NCBI GenBank assembly: GCA_964446955.1
Contig: CAYUQJ010000001.1
Location: forward strand, 372,001 to 436,000
Origin: Leptolinea sp964446955
GTDB taxonomy: Bacteria > Chloroflexota > Anaerolineae > Anaerolineales > Anaerolineaceae
Length of the DNA stretch: 64,000 nucleotides
Direction of reading: 5' to 3'
Of the stretch, positions 17,613 through 26,660 are shown piece after piece. Under the pieces are notes generated by a model. It was not told the origin of the DNA. It saw only the letters and a list, made by a program, of their open reading frames with translations, and made no database searches. Within the stretch, counting starts at the first letter, position 1. Each line of letters opens with the position of its first letter. Made by a program: the position numbers and the translations under genes.

Positions 17613-18659
17613 TTAAAATGATTCACGCATAATCTTGTTTAGAGTTTCCTTCGATGGACGTAGTTCGGATTCGACCAAACGATTTAAAGGTTTATCAACA
17701 AGATTATAAAGGTCATACATGGAAGGTTGATCCGGATCGACATAGATAAGACCCGTGATTAACCAATCATTGATATAAGCTTCTTCAAGTGTGCGCATGG
17801 CATCCCAGCGATTGGTGGGATCATACTCTTTGTCCAATTTCTTAAGTACCACTGTCGAGCCATCGTGCAATTCAATCTCACGCACAGTATTTTCTTCAAA
17901 GTCTTCAATCATAATTTCCTCCCGTGGAGGAACGAATGAGAGTTCGTGTAAATGAGACTCGTGTTCTTTGCCCCAGGAGTAAGAATGCAGGGATGATTCT
18001 TGATTGTAAAAAGTTACACAAGGGCTGATAATATCCAAAACACAAATTCCCCGGTGACTTAGCGCCGCCTTTATCAATTCTTTTACCTGTTTGGGGTCAC
18101 CGGCGAATGAACGGGCAACAAAGGAAGCATTAGAGATCAGTGCTTCCATGCAAATGTCAACCGGTAAATATCGGCTGGTTCCCTGCTTTTTTAATGTTTT
18201 TCCCCGTTCAGCAGTGGCTGAAAATTGACCTTTGGTAAGACCATAGACCCCATTGTTCTCGACAATATATGTCATTGGAATATTCCGCCGCACAAGATGT
18301 TTAAATTGCCCCATGCCGATACTGGCAGTGTCACCATCACCGCTCACCCCAATGATCCGCATACTGGTATCGCCAAAACCTGCCCCCTGTGCGAGAGAGG
18401 GCATTCTTCCGTGAAGTCCATTGAAGCCAAAAGAACGTCCAAGGAAATATGTCGGGCTTTTACTCGAGCATCCGATTCCTGAAAACTTCATGGTTTTTTC
18501 CGGTCGTATGTTCAATTCATAACAGGCGGCAATAATCTGGTTAGTAATTGAATTATGGCCGCATCCCTGACACAGGGTACTAACTGCACCCTTATAGTCA
18601 GCTCTGGTTAATCCAATTGCATTAACCGGAGTAGTTGTTGTTTGAGGATTCTCAGACAT
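17613..18659 (-). CDS. korB: 2-oxoacid:ferredoxin oxidoreductase, beta subunit
   Basis: This 348-residue thiamine-diphosphate-binding subunit has CQGCGHNSI with paired cysteines near 31-34, FSGIGCSSK, the TPP motif GDGDTASIGMGQF, and NNGVYGLTKGQFS. With KorA it oxidises 2-oxoacids to acyl-CoA and passes electrons to ferredoxin, a low-potential route typical of anaerobes. The substrate (2-oxoglutarate, pyruvate or other) is not decided by these motifs. The ATG overlaps the end of korA by eight bases. Confidence 0.9.
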   Translation of the reverse strand: MSENPQTTTTPVNAIGLTRADYKGAVSTLCQGCGHNSITNQIIAACYELNIRPEKTMKFSGIGCSSKSPTYFLGRSFGFNGLHGRMPSLAQGAGFGDTSMRIIGVSGDGDTASIGMGQFKHLVRRNIPMTYIVENNGVYGLTKGQFSATAERGKTLKKQGTSRYLPVDICMEALISNASFVARSFAGDPKQVKELIKAALSHRGICVLDIISPCVTFYNQESSLHSYSWGKEHESHLHELSFVPPREEIMIEDFEENTVREIELHDGSTVVLKKLDKEYDPTNRWDAMRTLEEAYINDWLITGLIYVDPDQPSMYDLYNLVDKPLNRLVESELRPSKETLNKIMRESF

Positions 18660-20463
18660 CTTTCTTCTCCCGGATGGTAAGAATGTTTTCTACAATCCAA
18701 TTTGCGGTAAGAGCCAGACCATCTATATGGCAAACCTTCGTAAGATTTGATGCAAATTCCGGGTATGTCATCTGCAATAGCTGGCACATTTGACCATCAC
18801 GATTAATCTCTATAACATATACGGGTTCGTTGGTATTAAGAAAATCTTTCACCTCATCCGTGAATGGGATGCTTCTAACCCGGCAATAATTCACATTAAT
18901 TCCTTTTTCATGAAATTGGTCAATGGCTTCTTTTACAGCCGGATCAGTTGAGCCGAACGATAGTATGTTTATTCCCGCGTTTTTCTCAAATGAAATAACT
19001 GGTTTAGGAACAAAATGCCTAGCGGTCTGGTATTTCTTCCCTAGCCTTTTTAATCCCTTTTCCCAGGTGATGTTATCTTCTGAATATTTGGCGTATTCAT
19101 CATGCCCTGTTCCCCTCGAGAAAAAAGCGCCCTTGGGATGCATATTCCCGATAACAGTTCGGTATGGAATACCGTCACCATCAATATCCAGATACCTACC
19201 CCAGTCACCGCTTCTCTCTTTTAACAATTTTTCCAGGTCGTCTTCCCATAGAATCTTTCCCCGATCCATGGGACTATCTGGATATTCAAATTTTCGGGTC
19301 ATCCACTGATTCATTCCAAGATCAAGGTCCGAAAGAACGATCACAGGCATCTGCATACGCTCTGCCAGATCAAACGCCTTCCAACCGAATTCAAAGCATT
19401 CTGATACGCTTCCAGGCATTAGAATAATAAACTGTGTATCGCCATGACTAATAAAATACGATTGGGTTAAGTCACCCTGGGCTGTTCGGGTTGGCAGACC
19501 TGTTGATGGTCCCACACGTTGAACGTCCCACACAACCACTGGCACTTCTGCGTAATACGCAAGGCCTAGGTATTCCGACATTAATGAAAGTCCGGGGCCG
19601 GATGTGGATGTCATGGCGCGAAGACCGGCATACCCTGCACCTATCGCCATACCGATAGCCGAAAGTTCGTCTTCAGCCTGAACAACAACATATGTCTCTT
19701 TTCCCGTATTGGGATCTCGTCGTAATTGGGGTAAATACTCGTTCAGTGATTCAGAAACACTGGTTGCCGGTGTAATTGGATACCAGGCATTGAACTGTAC
19801 GCCACCATAGATTGCTCCCAATGCGGCTGCCGTATTGCCGTCAGCCAGAATGTAATCAGTAAGTGGAGGTAGTTTCTCTACCCGATATGCGTCCTTTTTG
19901 GTAATGTTGGACTCAGCCCAGGCTGCCGCGTTCTTGACCACTCTCCAGTTTACGTTAATCGCCGATTCTCGTCCTTTAAAATGAAAATCTAGTGCCTTGT
20001 AAATCATGTCCATATCCATGCCAAGTACCTGGGCTAAAAATCCCACATAAACCATATTGGCGACATAATCTCGAACCGAACTATTGACTTCAGAATCAAG
20101 AACGATCTTTTTGACAGGCATTGAATAGATGTGAATATCAGATCTTTCGATCGGCAGCTGAATGTGATCCGCGTATATCAGAATACCCCCGGGACAAACA
20201 GAATCGATCTCTTTTTGAATTGTGACCGGGTTCATGGCAATGACAATGTCGTCTTTTTCCTGGCGTGCCAGATACCCTGCCTGGCTGATCCTCATCGTAA
20301 ACCACGTGGGTTGTCCCTGAATATTGGATGGGAATATATTCAAACCGGATACAGGGATGCCCATTTTGAATAATGCCCGCAGGATCGTAACATTGGCTGT
20401 CGCGCTTCCGGAGCCATTAACCGTACTGATTGTCAGATTAAATTCGTTTGTTTTATATTCCAT
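18652..20463 (-). CDS. korA: 2-oxoacid:ferredoxin oxidoreductase, fused gamma-alpha subunit
   Basis: This protein of about 603 residues has an N-terminal gamma (CoA-side) domain (about 8-190), starting TISTVNGSGSATANVTILRA. The alpha domain follows from ADGNTAAALGAIYGG with the pyrimidine-binding YPITPATSVSE block and GPGLSLMSEYLGLAYYAEVP. The C-terminus is the transketolase-like third domain. I chose the ATG at 20463 because AGGGG lies just upstream; an ATG at 20490 without a ribosome site would overlap the GntR gene. Gamma-alpha fusions are common in bacterial KorAB. It is probably cotranscribed with the GntR regulator. Confidence 0.88.
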   Translation of the reverse strand: MEYKTNEFNLTISTVNGSGSATANVTILRALFKMGIPVSGLNIFPSNIQGQPTWFTMRISQAGYLARQEKDDIVIAMNPVTIQKEIDSVCPGGILIYADHIQLPIERSDIHIYSMPVKKIVLDSEVNSSVRDYVANMVYVGFLAQVLGMDMDMIYKALDFHFKGRESAINVNWRVVKNAAAWAESNITKKDAYRVEKLPPLTDYILADGNTAAALGAIYGGVQFNAWYPITPATSVSESLNEYLPQLRRDPNTGKETYVVVQAEDELSAIGMAIGAGYAGLRAMTSTSGPGLSLMSEYLGLAYYAEVPVVVWDVQRVGPSTGLPTRTAQGDLTQSYFISHGDTQFIILMPGSVSECFEFGWKAFDLAERMQMPVIVLSDLDLGMNQWMTRKFEYPDSPMDRGKILWEDDLEKLLKERSGDWGRYLDIDGDGIPYRTVIGNMHPKGAFFSRGTGHDEYAKYSEDNITWEKGLKRLGKKYQTARHFVPKPVISFEKNAGINILSFGSTDPAVKEAIDQFHEKGINVNYCRVRSIPFTDEVKDFLNTNEPVYVIEINRDGQMCQLLQMTYPEFASNLTKVCHIDGLALTANWIVENILTIREKKDV

Positions 20464-20476
20464 AAGACCCCTGGGA

Positions 20477-21166
20477 TCATTCAAATTCATGTTTTGGTTT
20501 TTTTATGGGTGTTCTTTGTTTTAAAAGAATCATGTGTTCCAGTAAGGCTTTTTTGCTACTGGATATTTCACCCTGCTGGATAGCTTCAACAATCTTCTCG
20601 TGGTAATTCCATACCCGCATTTGATATTCCAAATCGGTATAACGATTAAGACCAGTTTCTTCGTACATAAGCCAGTAGGCTTCGAGCAATCCGGTAACAA
20701 ACGGGTTGTCCAACCGACTGTACATAAGCATGTGGAAATCGCGATGTTCAAAAAAAGGAATTTCAAGAGGCCTGTAAGTCAACTTGTTCCTTGCTTCAAC
20801 AATCAACTCTTTCAAACGGTTGATATCATCTTCTTCCAAAAGCGCGGCTGCTTCTTCGAAATAGGCTGATTCAATATGCTTCCGAAGATCTGCGTATTTA
20901 TCAAACATACGCGAATCTTCCTTAACAGCGTATGAGAGACTGGCCGTCACAGCCGGGGAAAAGCGATAGCGATTCTTTCGTATTCCGGTTTTGGTTTTGA
21001 CTTCCACAAATCCAAAAGCACGTGCGACTTCCAATTGTTCCCGTAAAGTCGGATTACTCGTCTTTGTTATTTTGCAAATCTCACTCAACGGTGGAAGACG
21101 TGAATCTCCCCGTTTTTGATGTCTTGACAAGTATTCAAGAAATGCATTGAGATAAATCTCTGACAT
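20477..21166 (-). CDS. GntR-family regulator (FCD domain)
   Basis: This 229-residue regulator has an N-terminal winged helix (about 10-75; PPLSEICKITKTSNPTLREQLEVARAFGFVEV) and a C-terminal all-helical FCD ligand domain with His/Asp residues (HRDFHMLMYSRL; NYHEKIVEAI) typical of metal- or acid-sensing FCD folds. It precedes korAB in the same direction, so it probably controls 2-oxoacid oxidation and itself. Its promoter is bracketed by two copies of an AATAAGATAAA element (21192-21202 and 21248-21258). Confidence 0.85.
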   Translation of the reverse strand: MSEIYLNAFLEYLSRHQKRGDSRLPPLSEICKITKTSNPTLREQLEVARAFGFVEVKTKTGIRKNRYRFSPAVTASLSYAVKEDSRMFDKYADLRKHIESAYFEEAAALLEEDDINRLKELIVEARNKLTYRPLEIPFFEHRDFHMLMYSRLDNPFVTGLLEAYWLMYEETGLNRYTDLEYQMRVWNYHEKIVEAIQQGEISSSKKALLEHMILLKQRTPIKKPKHEFE

Positions 21167-21183
21167 TGAAACCTGTTTTAATA

Positions 21184-21258
21184 ATCTTATTAATAAGATA
21201 AATACTATAAAAGAGTATATCTCCGAACTTGATCGCCGTCAATCGTCAATAAGATAAA
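21184..21258 (-). promoter_or_regulatory. Promoter with paired candidate operators for the GntR-korAB operon
   Basis: On the reverse strand TTGACG (21242-21237), 17 bases, TATACT (21219-21214) form a promoter. Downstream lies the perfect 16-base palindrome ATCTTATTAATAAGAT (21184-21199). Both flanks carry the 11-base element AATAAGATAAA (21192-21202 and 21248-21258). This fits autoregulation by the GntR protein. Confidence 0.55.
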
Positions 21259-21273
21259 TTGCTGTCAGGAGTG

Positions 21274-22011
21274 TTATTTCCGTAGAATGAAACGTCTGAA
21301 TCCCTCTTCGTACCGGGGGGATTCATCTGTGCTATCATTTGTGTGCCGCGTTGATCGCATTCGTATGTCAAATTTTTCTGGGTCGCCTATCTGGCTTTTG
21401 TGCTCGTGAAGGGCTTTCAACTTAATTTCAAAGGTGTCTGAAATATCGATATTAATATCCGGTTGTGAAGTCAATGAGAGCCAAACTTCTTCTACCGAGT
21501 GAGGTGGCAGGTTTTCTTCCGTGATCAATTCAGGGAAAAACATGCGGTTTCCACTAGCCGGAAAAACGGCTTCAAGTGCAATCTGCCCGGCTGTTCGATG
21601 GTCTGGATGATTGATATACCCTTCGTGGGGAAAGAAATTTGTGGGATCGCATGAAACCAGAATATCTGGTTTGATTTTTCGAATTACACGAACGATATCT
21701 TTGCGGGCATTCAAATCCGCCACCAAAGTGCCATCGTCATAGCCAAGATTCTCGATATGGTTTATTCCAAGAATTTCGGCTGCTTTTCTTTGTTCAATTT
21801 CACGAATCTGAGCCAGTTCTGAGGGCGTTATATTGGGATCATCCGATCCTTTATTGCCGTTGGTGATAAGGCAATAATGCACTTCATGCCCTTTTTTGAC
21901 CCAGCGGGCAAGTGTTCCGCCACAAAAAAACTCAGGATCATCCGGATGAGCCAAAACAACAAGGATTTTCTTTTTTGTGTGCCAACCCTCGTCGTTGGTA
22001 CTCTCTATCAC
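21274..22011 (-). CDS. PIG-L/LmbE-family deacetylase
   Basis: This 245-residue zinc deacetylase family member carries the signature AHPDDPEFFCGG near residue 20 and the later metal His in HPDHRTAGQIA. The family removes N-acetyl groups from sugar-linked substrates (GlcNAc conjugates, thiol precursors, antibiotics). No partner glycosyltransferase is nearby, so the substrate is unknown. The start is a GTG overlapping the ricT stop (GTGA), which implies coupling to ricT. Confidence 0.87.
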   Translation of the reverse strand: MIESTNDEGWHTKKKILVVLAHPDDPEFFCGGTLARWVKKGHEVHYCLITNGNKGSDDPNITPSELAQIREIEQRKAAEILGINHIENLGYDDGTLVADLNARKDIVRVIRKIKPDILVSCDPTNFFPHEGYINHPDHRTAGQIALEAVFPASGNRMFFPELITEENLPPHSVEEVWLSLTSQPDINIDISDTFEIKLKALHEHKSQIGDPEKFDIRMRSTRHTNDSTDESPRYEEGFRRFILRK

Positions 22012-22844
22012 GGTTTCTTAACCTCTTGAGGAGAGAAATTCAGTTCTGTGATGTGGAATTCCCTGTAACCAACATCAGGTATATCGACTAAGACCATTTC
22101 CTGCAAAGGTCGGACATCAACCACTTTTCCCGTACCGGCAGGAGTTTTTATCTCCTTATTCCGTTTGGGCAGATGAGAGCGCGCTTCAGCGTATTGCTCA
22201 TATTCATACGACAGGCAACAGCGAAGGCGGCCACACATACCAGTGATCTCTCCAGGGGTAAGGGAAATGCCCTGTTCTTTTGCCATTCGAATGGAAATCG
22301 AACTGAATTCTGATAGGAATTGGCAACAGCATCGCTTTTCGAGACCACAGGCGCCAATCCCACAGAGATTTTTCGCGACATCACGAGGACCAATTTGCCG
22401 CAAATCTACTTGAGATGGGCTGAATCTACGTTGAATATCCTGGCGAAGTGATTTAAGATCAGCTTTTTCTTCCGTTTCAGTGCTAAAGAAAACAGTTAAT
22501 CGGCTTCCATCGAAGCTGAATTCGGATGAAATGATCTTCACCCCAACCAGTCGTAATTCTTTGGCCCGGTTACGTGCAAAATCAACTACATCCGTTTCTT
22601 TATTTTCCCAGCTTTGACGGGTAACAAGATCACGAGGTGTAGCGCGACGTTCGATTGATTTCCATCCACCATCAGGTTGGGCTTCCGGTTCCGTGATAAG
22701 TTGGGCAACCTGTCCAAGTTGTTTACCACGGCTGGTTTCCACAACAACAAAATCGCCGACAGTCAGGTCGGTTGTATTTCCCGAATCAAAATGGTAGATT
22801 TTGCCGATCGGGTTAAACCGAACACCCACGATCGTTGGTGTCAT
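22008..22844 (-). CDS. ricT: PSP1/RicT-family regulator of RNA processing
   Basis: This 278-residue PSP1-domain protein has two Cys-rich stretches, KNLCGIGACGLEKRCCCQF and GMCGRLRCCLSYEYEQY, that match RicT (YaaT). In Bacillus subtilis RicT works with RicA and RicF as a Fe-S protein complex that controls RNase Y-dependent RNA maturation. No ricA or ricF is seen here. A TAGGAG site precedes the ATG. It is flanked by mrp upstream and a PIG-L deacetylase downstream in the same direction. Confidence 0.87.
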   Translation of the reverse strand: MTPTIVGVRFNPIGKIYHFDSGNTTDLTVGDFVVVETSRGKQLGQVAQLITEPEAQPDGGWKSIERRATPRDLVTRQSWENKETDVVDFARNRAKELRLVGVKIISSEFSFDGSRLTVFFSTETEEKADLKSLRQDIQRRFSPSQVDLRQIGPRDVAKNLCGIGACGLEKRCCCQFLSEFSSISIRMAKEQGISLTPGEITGMCGRLRCCLSYEYEQYAEARSHLPKRNKEIKTPAGTGKVVDVRPLQEMVLVDIPDVGYREFHITELNFSPQEVKKP

Positions 22845-22854
22845 ACAATTACTC

Positions 22855-23931
22855 CTATCCGACCATCTTGATGGTCACGCCGGAATCCTTGCTCGCGGCG
22901 GCAACACTCAGGCCAGCTGCAATTCTTTCCGCGATTGCTGTTAACGCTTTGGCTGATGCGGAATCAGGAATTGCGTGAACTACCGGTGATCCCGAATCTC
23001 CACCTTTGCGAACATCCGGATCCATGGGGATGGTACCAAGGAATGGAACTTCGGTAGCTTTTGCCATTGATTCTCCACCACCGCTGCCAAATACATCCAT
23101 TCTGGTTCCATCTGGCAACTCCAGATAACTCATGTTTTCAATGACCCCAAGAATGGGGACATTCAAAACTTTGAACATTTGTAAACCACGAGTGGCATCT
23201 TCAAGAGAAACGGCCTGCGGCAGGGTCACAATGACTGCCCCGCTCAAAGGTATGGATTGTGCCAGGCTGAGCTGGGCGTCTCCCGTTCCAGGAGGAAGGT
23301 CGATCACAAGGTAATCCAAATCACCCCAATCCACATCGGAAAGGAACTGGCGAATGGCAGAATGAAGCATTGGTCCACGCCAGATTAGAGGCTGTCCTGG
23401 CTTAACAAGGAAACCAATTGACATTAGTTTGACCCCATAAACTTCAGCAGGGATCATTTTCTCGCCCGGAGTTGGGGGTAATTGATCCACGCCCATCATT
23501 GTGGGAACGTTAGGCCCATAAATATCAGCATCCAAAAGACCTACTTTTGCTCCAGCTTTTGCAAGAGCGATGGCAAGGTTTACCGCAACGGTGGTTTTTC
23601 CAACCCCACCTTTACCCGATGCCACGGCTACGGCATTCCGTATGGATAATCCCTGAATACCACGATCGCGTCCATCGTCCCGTACTCTGGCACTCATGTT
23701 GACTACGACACTTTTAACTCCAGGAATATTTTCCACGGCAGTCTTCGCATCTGATTGAATTTGGTTGCGCAATGGGCAGGCTGGTGTGGTCAGTTCAACA
23801 GTAAAACTCACGTTGTCATTTTCAACAGCAACGTCTTTGATCATATTCAATGTGACCAGGTCTTTATGCAATTCTGGATCCTGGACATTGCCCAGTGCTT
23901 TTAAAACTTGTTCCTTAGTAATTGAAGTCAT
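22855..23931 (-). CDS. mrp: Mrp/NBP35-type Fe-S cluster carrier ATPase
   Basis: This 358-residue protein has an N-terminal MIP18/DUF59 domain (about 5-80, with TPACPLRNQ) and a P-loop ATPase with deviant Walker A GKGGVGKTT (about 108-116). Mrp/ApbC proteins bind and pass on Fe-S clusters. The CPxC pair that often follows ENMSYL is missing here and the segment reads ELPDGTRM. If it carries a cluster, it must use other ligands. It sits next to nuo genes and ricT, all Fe-S related. Confidence 0.9.
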   Translation of the reverse strand: MTSITKEQVLKALGNVQDPELHKDLVTLNMIKDVAVENDNVSFTVELTTPACPLRNQIQSDAKTAVENIPGVKSVVVNMSARVRDDGRDRGIQGLSIRNAVAVASGKGGVGKTTVAVNLAIALAKAGAKVGLLDADIYGPNVPTMMGVDQLPPTPGEKMIPAEVYGVKLMSIGFLVKPGQPLIWRGPMLHSAIRQFLSDVDWGDLDYLVIDLPPGTGDAQLSLAQSIPLSGAVIVTLPQAVSLEDATRGLQMFKVLNVPILGVIENMSYLELPDGTRMDVFGSGGGESMAKATEVPFLGTIPMDPDVRKGGDSGSPVVHAIPDSASAKALTAIAERIAAGLSVAAASKDSGVTIKMVG

Positions 23932-23933
23932 TA

Positions 23934-24266
23934 TTATTTACCTCTATGAGTCTTTGAAAAAAAGTTCGTTGTATCCTTCAAGGCCTGTTGGTATTGAAGA
24001 ATAAGGTCGTCATCAGTTCCTTTATACCGTCTGATGTTTAATTGAGCGCAAGATGGACATCCCCGCATCGCCCTGAATGAATCCACATTACAGGTGATGC
24101 AACCATTGATCTTGATCATCATTAACAAAAAGGCTGCCTGTTCAGGGGAATCCGCCTGTTTTTCTTTTACCAGATCGATCAGGTCTTGCCATGTCTTTCC
24201 ACGCAGGGTTGACAGGCTACCTATTGCTTTGCTTGGAAATACAATTTCAGTTTCAGGATTATACAT
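23934..24266 (-). CDS. Small protein with paired CxxC motifs, function unknown
   Basis: I do not recognise this 110-residue protein. It has two CxxC pairs (Cys 56/59 and 70/73, spaced by ten residues), which could hold zinc or a Fe-S cluster. The N-terminal part is predicted helical and the tail is charged. There is no signal or membrane segment. It lies between nuoI and mrp with short gaps, so a role in Fe-S handling or complex I assembly is a reasonable guess, nothing more. Confidence 0.65.
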   Translation of the reverse strand: MYNPETEIVFPSKAIGSLSTLRGKTWQDLIDLVKEKQADSPEQAAFLLMMIKINGCITCNVDSFRAMRGCPSCAQLNIRRYKGTDDDLILQYQQALKDTTNFFSKTHRGK

Positions 24267-24282
24267 CGAAGTTCCCTTAAAT

Positions 24283-24903
24283 CTATGTTTCTTTTGGAGA
24301 TTCAGTGCTTCTTAATGCTTTTGCCGCTGCTTTTTCAGCTTTTTCGGCTTCTTCTCGGGAATAATTTAATGGACGGATTTCTGCATAATACGATGCCGGT
24401 TTCAACAGTCGATCCAAATTCCAGATGTTGTTGGTCTCACGGTTGGTATTTGCCAGTTCATAATCATGGTCCATTCGAATCGCGTCAAATGGACAGAATT
24501 CCGCGCAAAAGCCACAATTCATACAGAGATCAATGTCAATTACATATTCCTTGGGTTGTGATATTGGTTTACCTGTTTCTGGATCGGTTTTTCGATCTAT
24601 CCATATGCATTGCGGGGGACAGACTTTTGAGCAAATACCGCAGGCTGTGCAACGAATCACTCGTGAACCATCCGGTGCTTCGTCATAAACCAGAAATGGA
24701 ATAAACCGAAACTCTTCCGGTACGGGCAGTTTCTCTTCGGGATATTGCACACTGAATATCCCTTTTTGGTCCGCTGATGAGCGCCGGGCAATTCCTTCAG
24801 GGTTGTAATACTTTTTCCCCAACCATTTAAGATCATCCAGGTAGGTTTCAAAGAAATGCTTAAGCGGGACAAGTAATCCGCGTAATATGCCAGAGCCATT
24901 CAT
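24283..24903 (-). CDS. nuoI: NADH-quinone oxidoreductase subunit I
   Basis: This 206-residue protein carries two [4Fe-4S] ferredoxin motifs: CTACGICSKVCPPQC and CMNCGFCAEFCPFDA. In complex I these clusters (N6a/N6b) pass electrons toward NuoB. The N-terminal helix region fits the NuoI membrane-contact helix. I chose the ATG at 24903, seven bases after GGAGG; the ATG at 24909 lies directly on that site. The tail past residue 165 is long and Lys/Ala/Glu-rich. NuoH, normally between D and I, is absent. Confidence 0.9.
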   Translation of the reverse strand: MNGSGILRGLLVPLKHFFETYLDDLKWLGKKYYNPEGIARRSSADQKGIFSVQYPEEKLPVPEEFRFIPFLVYDEAPDGSRVIRCTACGICSKVCPPQCIWIDRKTDPETGKPISQPKEYVIDIDLCMNCGFCAEFCPFDAIRMDHDYELANTNRETNNIWNLDRLLKPASYYAEIRPLNYSREEAEKAEKAAAKALRSTESPKET

Positions 24904-24917
24904 TGTCATACCTCCGC

Positions 24918-26660
24918 TTACCGGTCCACTTCGCCTAAAATAATGTCCATGGAGCCAAGAATAGCCACGGCATCAGCCACTTTATAACCCCGGCACATTT
25001 CAGATAAGGAAGTAATGTTGATGAAAGATGGCGCCCGGACGTGATAACGTTGGGGATTGGGTTGCCCATTCGAGATGACATAGAAACCAAGTTCCCCTTT
25101 CGGACCTTCCACCCTGCCATATGCTTCTCCCACTGGTACCCGAGGTTGATATTGCGGTTTCCCGTTGGTTATAGGTCCATCTGGAAGTTCTGAAAGAGCT
25201 TGCTCGAGAATACGTATACTCTGCCTCATCTCATCCATGCGAACGAGATACCTGTCATAAATATCACCATGGTAACGAACCGCTACATCGAATTTAAAAC
25301 GATCGTAGATGGAATATGGATCTGCTCTGCGGACATCATACGGAACTCCAGATGCACGAAGTTGTGGCCCGGATGCTGAATATGCTGCTGCTTGATCGGC
25401 AGTGAGAATTCCCACACCTTCCGTACGCATTCTCACGATTTCGTTGTGAGTCAGGTAGATGTCCAGATCATCAATTTTGCGGGGAAGACGGTCATAAACA
25501 AGATTGCGGATCTTTTTGAGGGATGACTCACCGACATCACGCGATAAACCGCCAAACCGAAAATAATTGCACATCATTCGGGATCCGGATACCTCCTCAA
25601 AAATATCCAGAATTAATTCACGTTCTTCAAGTGTATATAAAGCCGGAGTAAAAAATGCTCCAAGATCATTGAGGAGGAACCCCGTAGTCATGATATGGCT
25701 GCTGATGCGGGTTAATTCTGCCATAATGACCCTGATATACTCCGCTCGTACAGGAGGGGAAATTCCCATCAATTTTTCTACAGCCAGCGCGTAACCGAAG
25801 TTGTTGCTCATGGATGAAATGTAATCCAGCCTGTCGGTGTATGGCATAATCTGCAAGAACGTACTGCGTTCAGCAATCTTCTCGTGGTTTCGATGAAGAT
25901 AACCCAGTACAGGTTTCAATTCCACTATCGTCTCTCCTTCAAGGAGAGCGGCCATCCGGAAAACACCATGGGTTGAAGGATGTTGTGGTCCGAGATTGAC
26001 AATTAGCTGATCTGTTTTTAGGCTGCCGGTCAGGTTATTGGCGCTTTTTCGCAGGCTGTCATACAGCATTTCATCGTCTTTGCCATCAATTGTTTCTGGC
26101 TCAAAACCTGCCGGGTAATCTACGTTATCCCTATAAGGATTCTTCTCTTCAATCCGCGCAAATTCCCCTTGGGGCCATCGGCTCTTGTATGGTTTTACAT
26201 CATCCTCAAAAAAAGGTTCTTTCCAGTCTTTTCTGAGCGGATAACCGGCGAATCCTTCCCACATCAGTATTCGTCTGAGGTCTGGGTGACCCTCAAAGGT
26301 AATACCGTACAGGTCAAAAACCTCGCGTTCCTGCAATTCGGCACCCGGGAAGATGGAACATAAACTCGGAACTCGAGGTTCCAACCTGGTCACTTGAACT
26401 TTATACAAAATACCCGGTCCTCCTGTAGTACGGTAAACCAGGTAGACAACTTCCATACAGTCATCAGGAAAATAGTCGACAGCCGTGACCATGGAGAGGT
26501 AGTCAAACCCAAGTTCATCGCGGATTGCTCTGGAGAACCGGAGCAGATCGCTTCCGTCAACTAGGAATCCGGAATAACCGCTTCTCGTATCCGGTTTTAT
26601 TAAATGCGGGTAACGTGTGACAAGATCCATATCGAGTGAAACACCTGTTTGGTCGCTCAT
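24918..26660 (-). CDS. nuoCD: Fused NADH-quinone oxidoreductase subunits C and D
   Basis: This 580-residue fusion has a NuoC (30-kDa) domain at about 10-175, with LYGITFEGHPDLRRILMWE, and a linker. The NuoD (49-kDa) domain runs from about 215, starting LNLGPQHPSTHGVFR. NuoD lines the quinone pocket with NuoB. The His and Tyr pocket region (HPSTHG) is intact, and the nickel-binding CxxC pairs of hydrogenases are absent, so it is a complex I subunit. NuoCD fusion is known in several phyla. It overlaps nuoB as ATGA. Confidence 0.93.
   Translation of the reverse strand: MSDQTGVSLDMDLVTRYPHLIKPDTRSGYSGFLVDGSDLLRFSRAIRDELGFDYLSMVTAVDYFPDDCMEVVYLVYRTTGGPGILYKVQVTRLEPRVPSLCSIFPGAELQEREVFDLYGITFEGHPDLRRILMWEGFAGYPLRKDWKEPFFEDDVKPYKSRWPQGEFARIEEKNPYRDNVDYPAGFEPETIDGKDDEMLYDSLRKSANNLTGSLKTDQLIVNLGPQHPSTHGVFRMAALLEGETIVELKPVLGYLHRNHEKIAERSTFLQIMPYTDRLDYISSMSNNFGYALAVEKLMGISPPVRAEYIRVIMAELTRISSHIMTTGFLLNDLGAFFTPALYTLEERELILDIFEEVSGSRMMCNYFRFGGLSRDVGESSLKKIRNLVYDRLPRKIDDLDIYLTHNEIVRMRTEGVGILTADQAAAYSASGPQLRASGVPYDVRRADPYSIYDRFKFDVAVRYHGDIYDRYLVRMDEMRQSIRILEQALSELPDGPITNGKPQYQPRVPVGEAYGRVEGPKGELGFYVISNGQPNPQRYHVRAPSFINITSLSEMCRGYKVADAVAILGSMDIILGEVDR

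Noticed and set aside
24918..26660. NuoCD read as a hydrogenase large subunit
   Set aside because: Nickel-ligand CxxC pairs are absent and the LNLGPQHPSTHG start is that of complex I.
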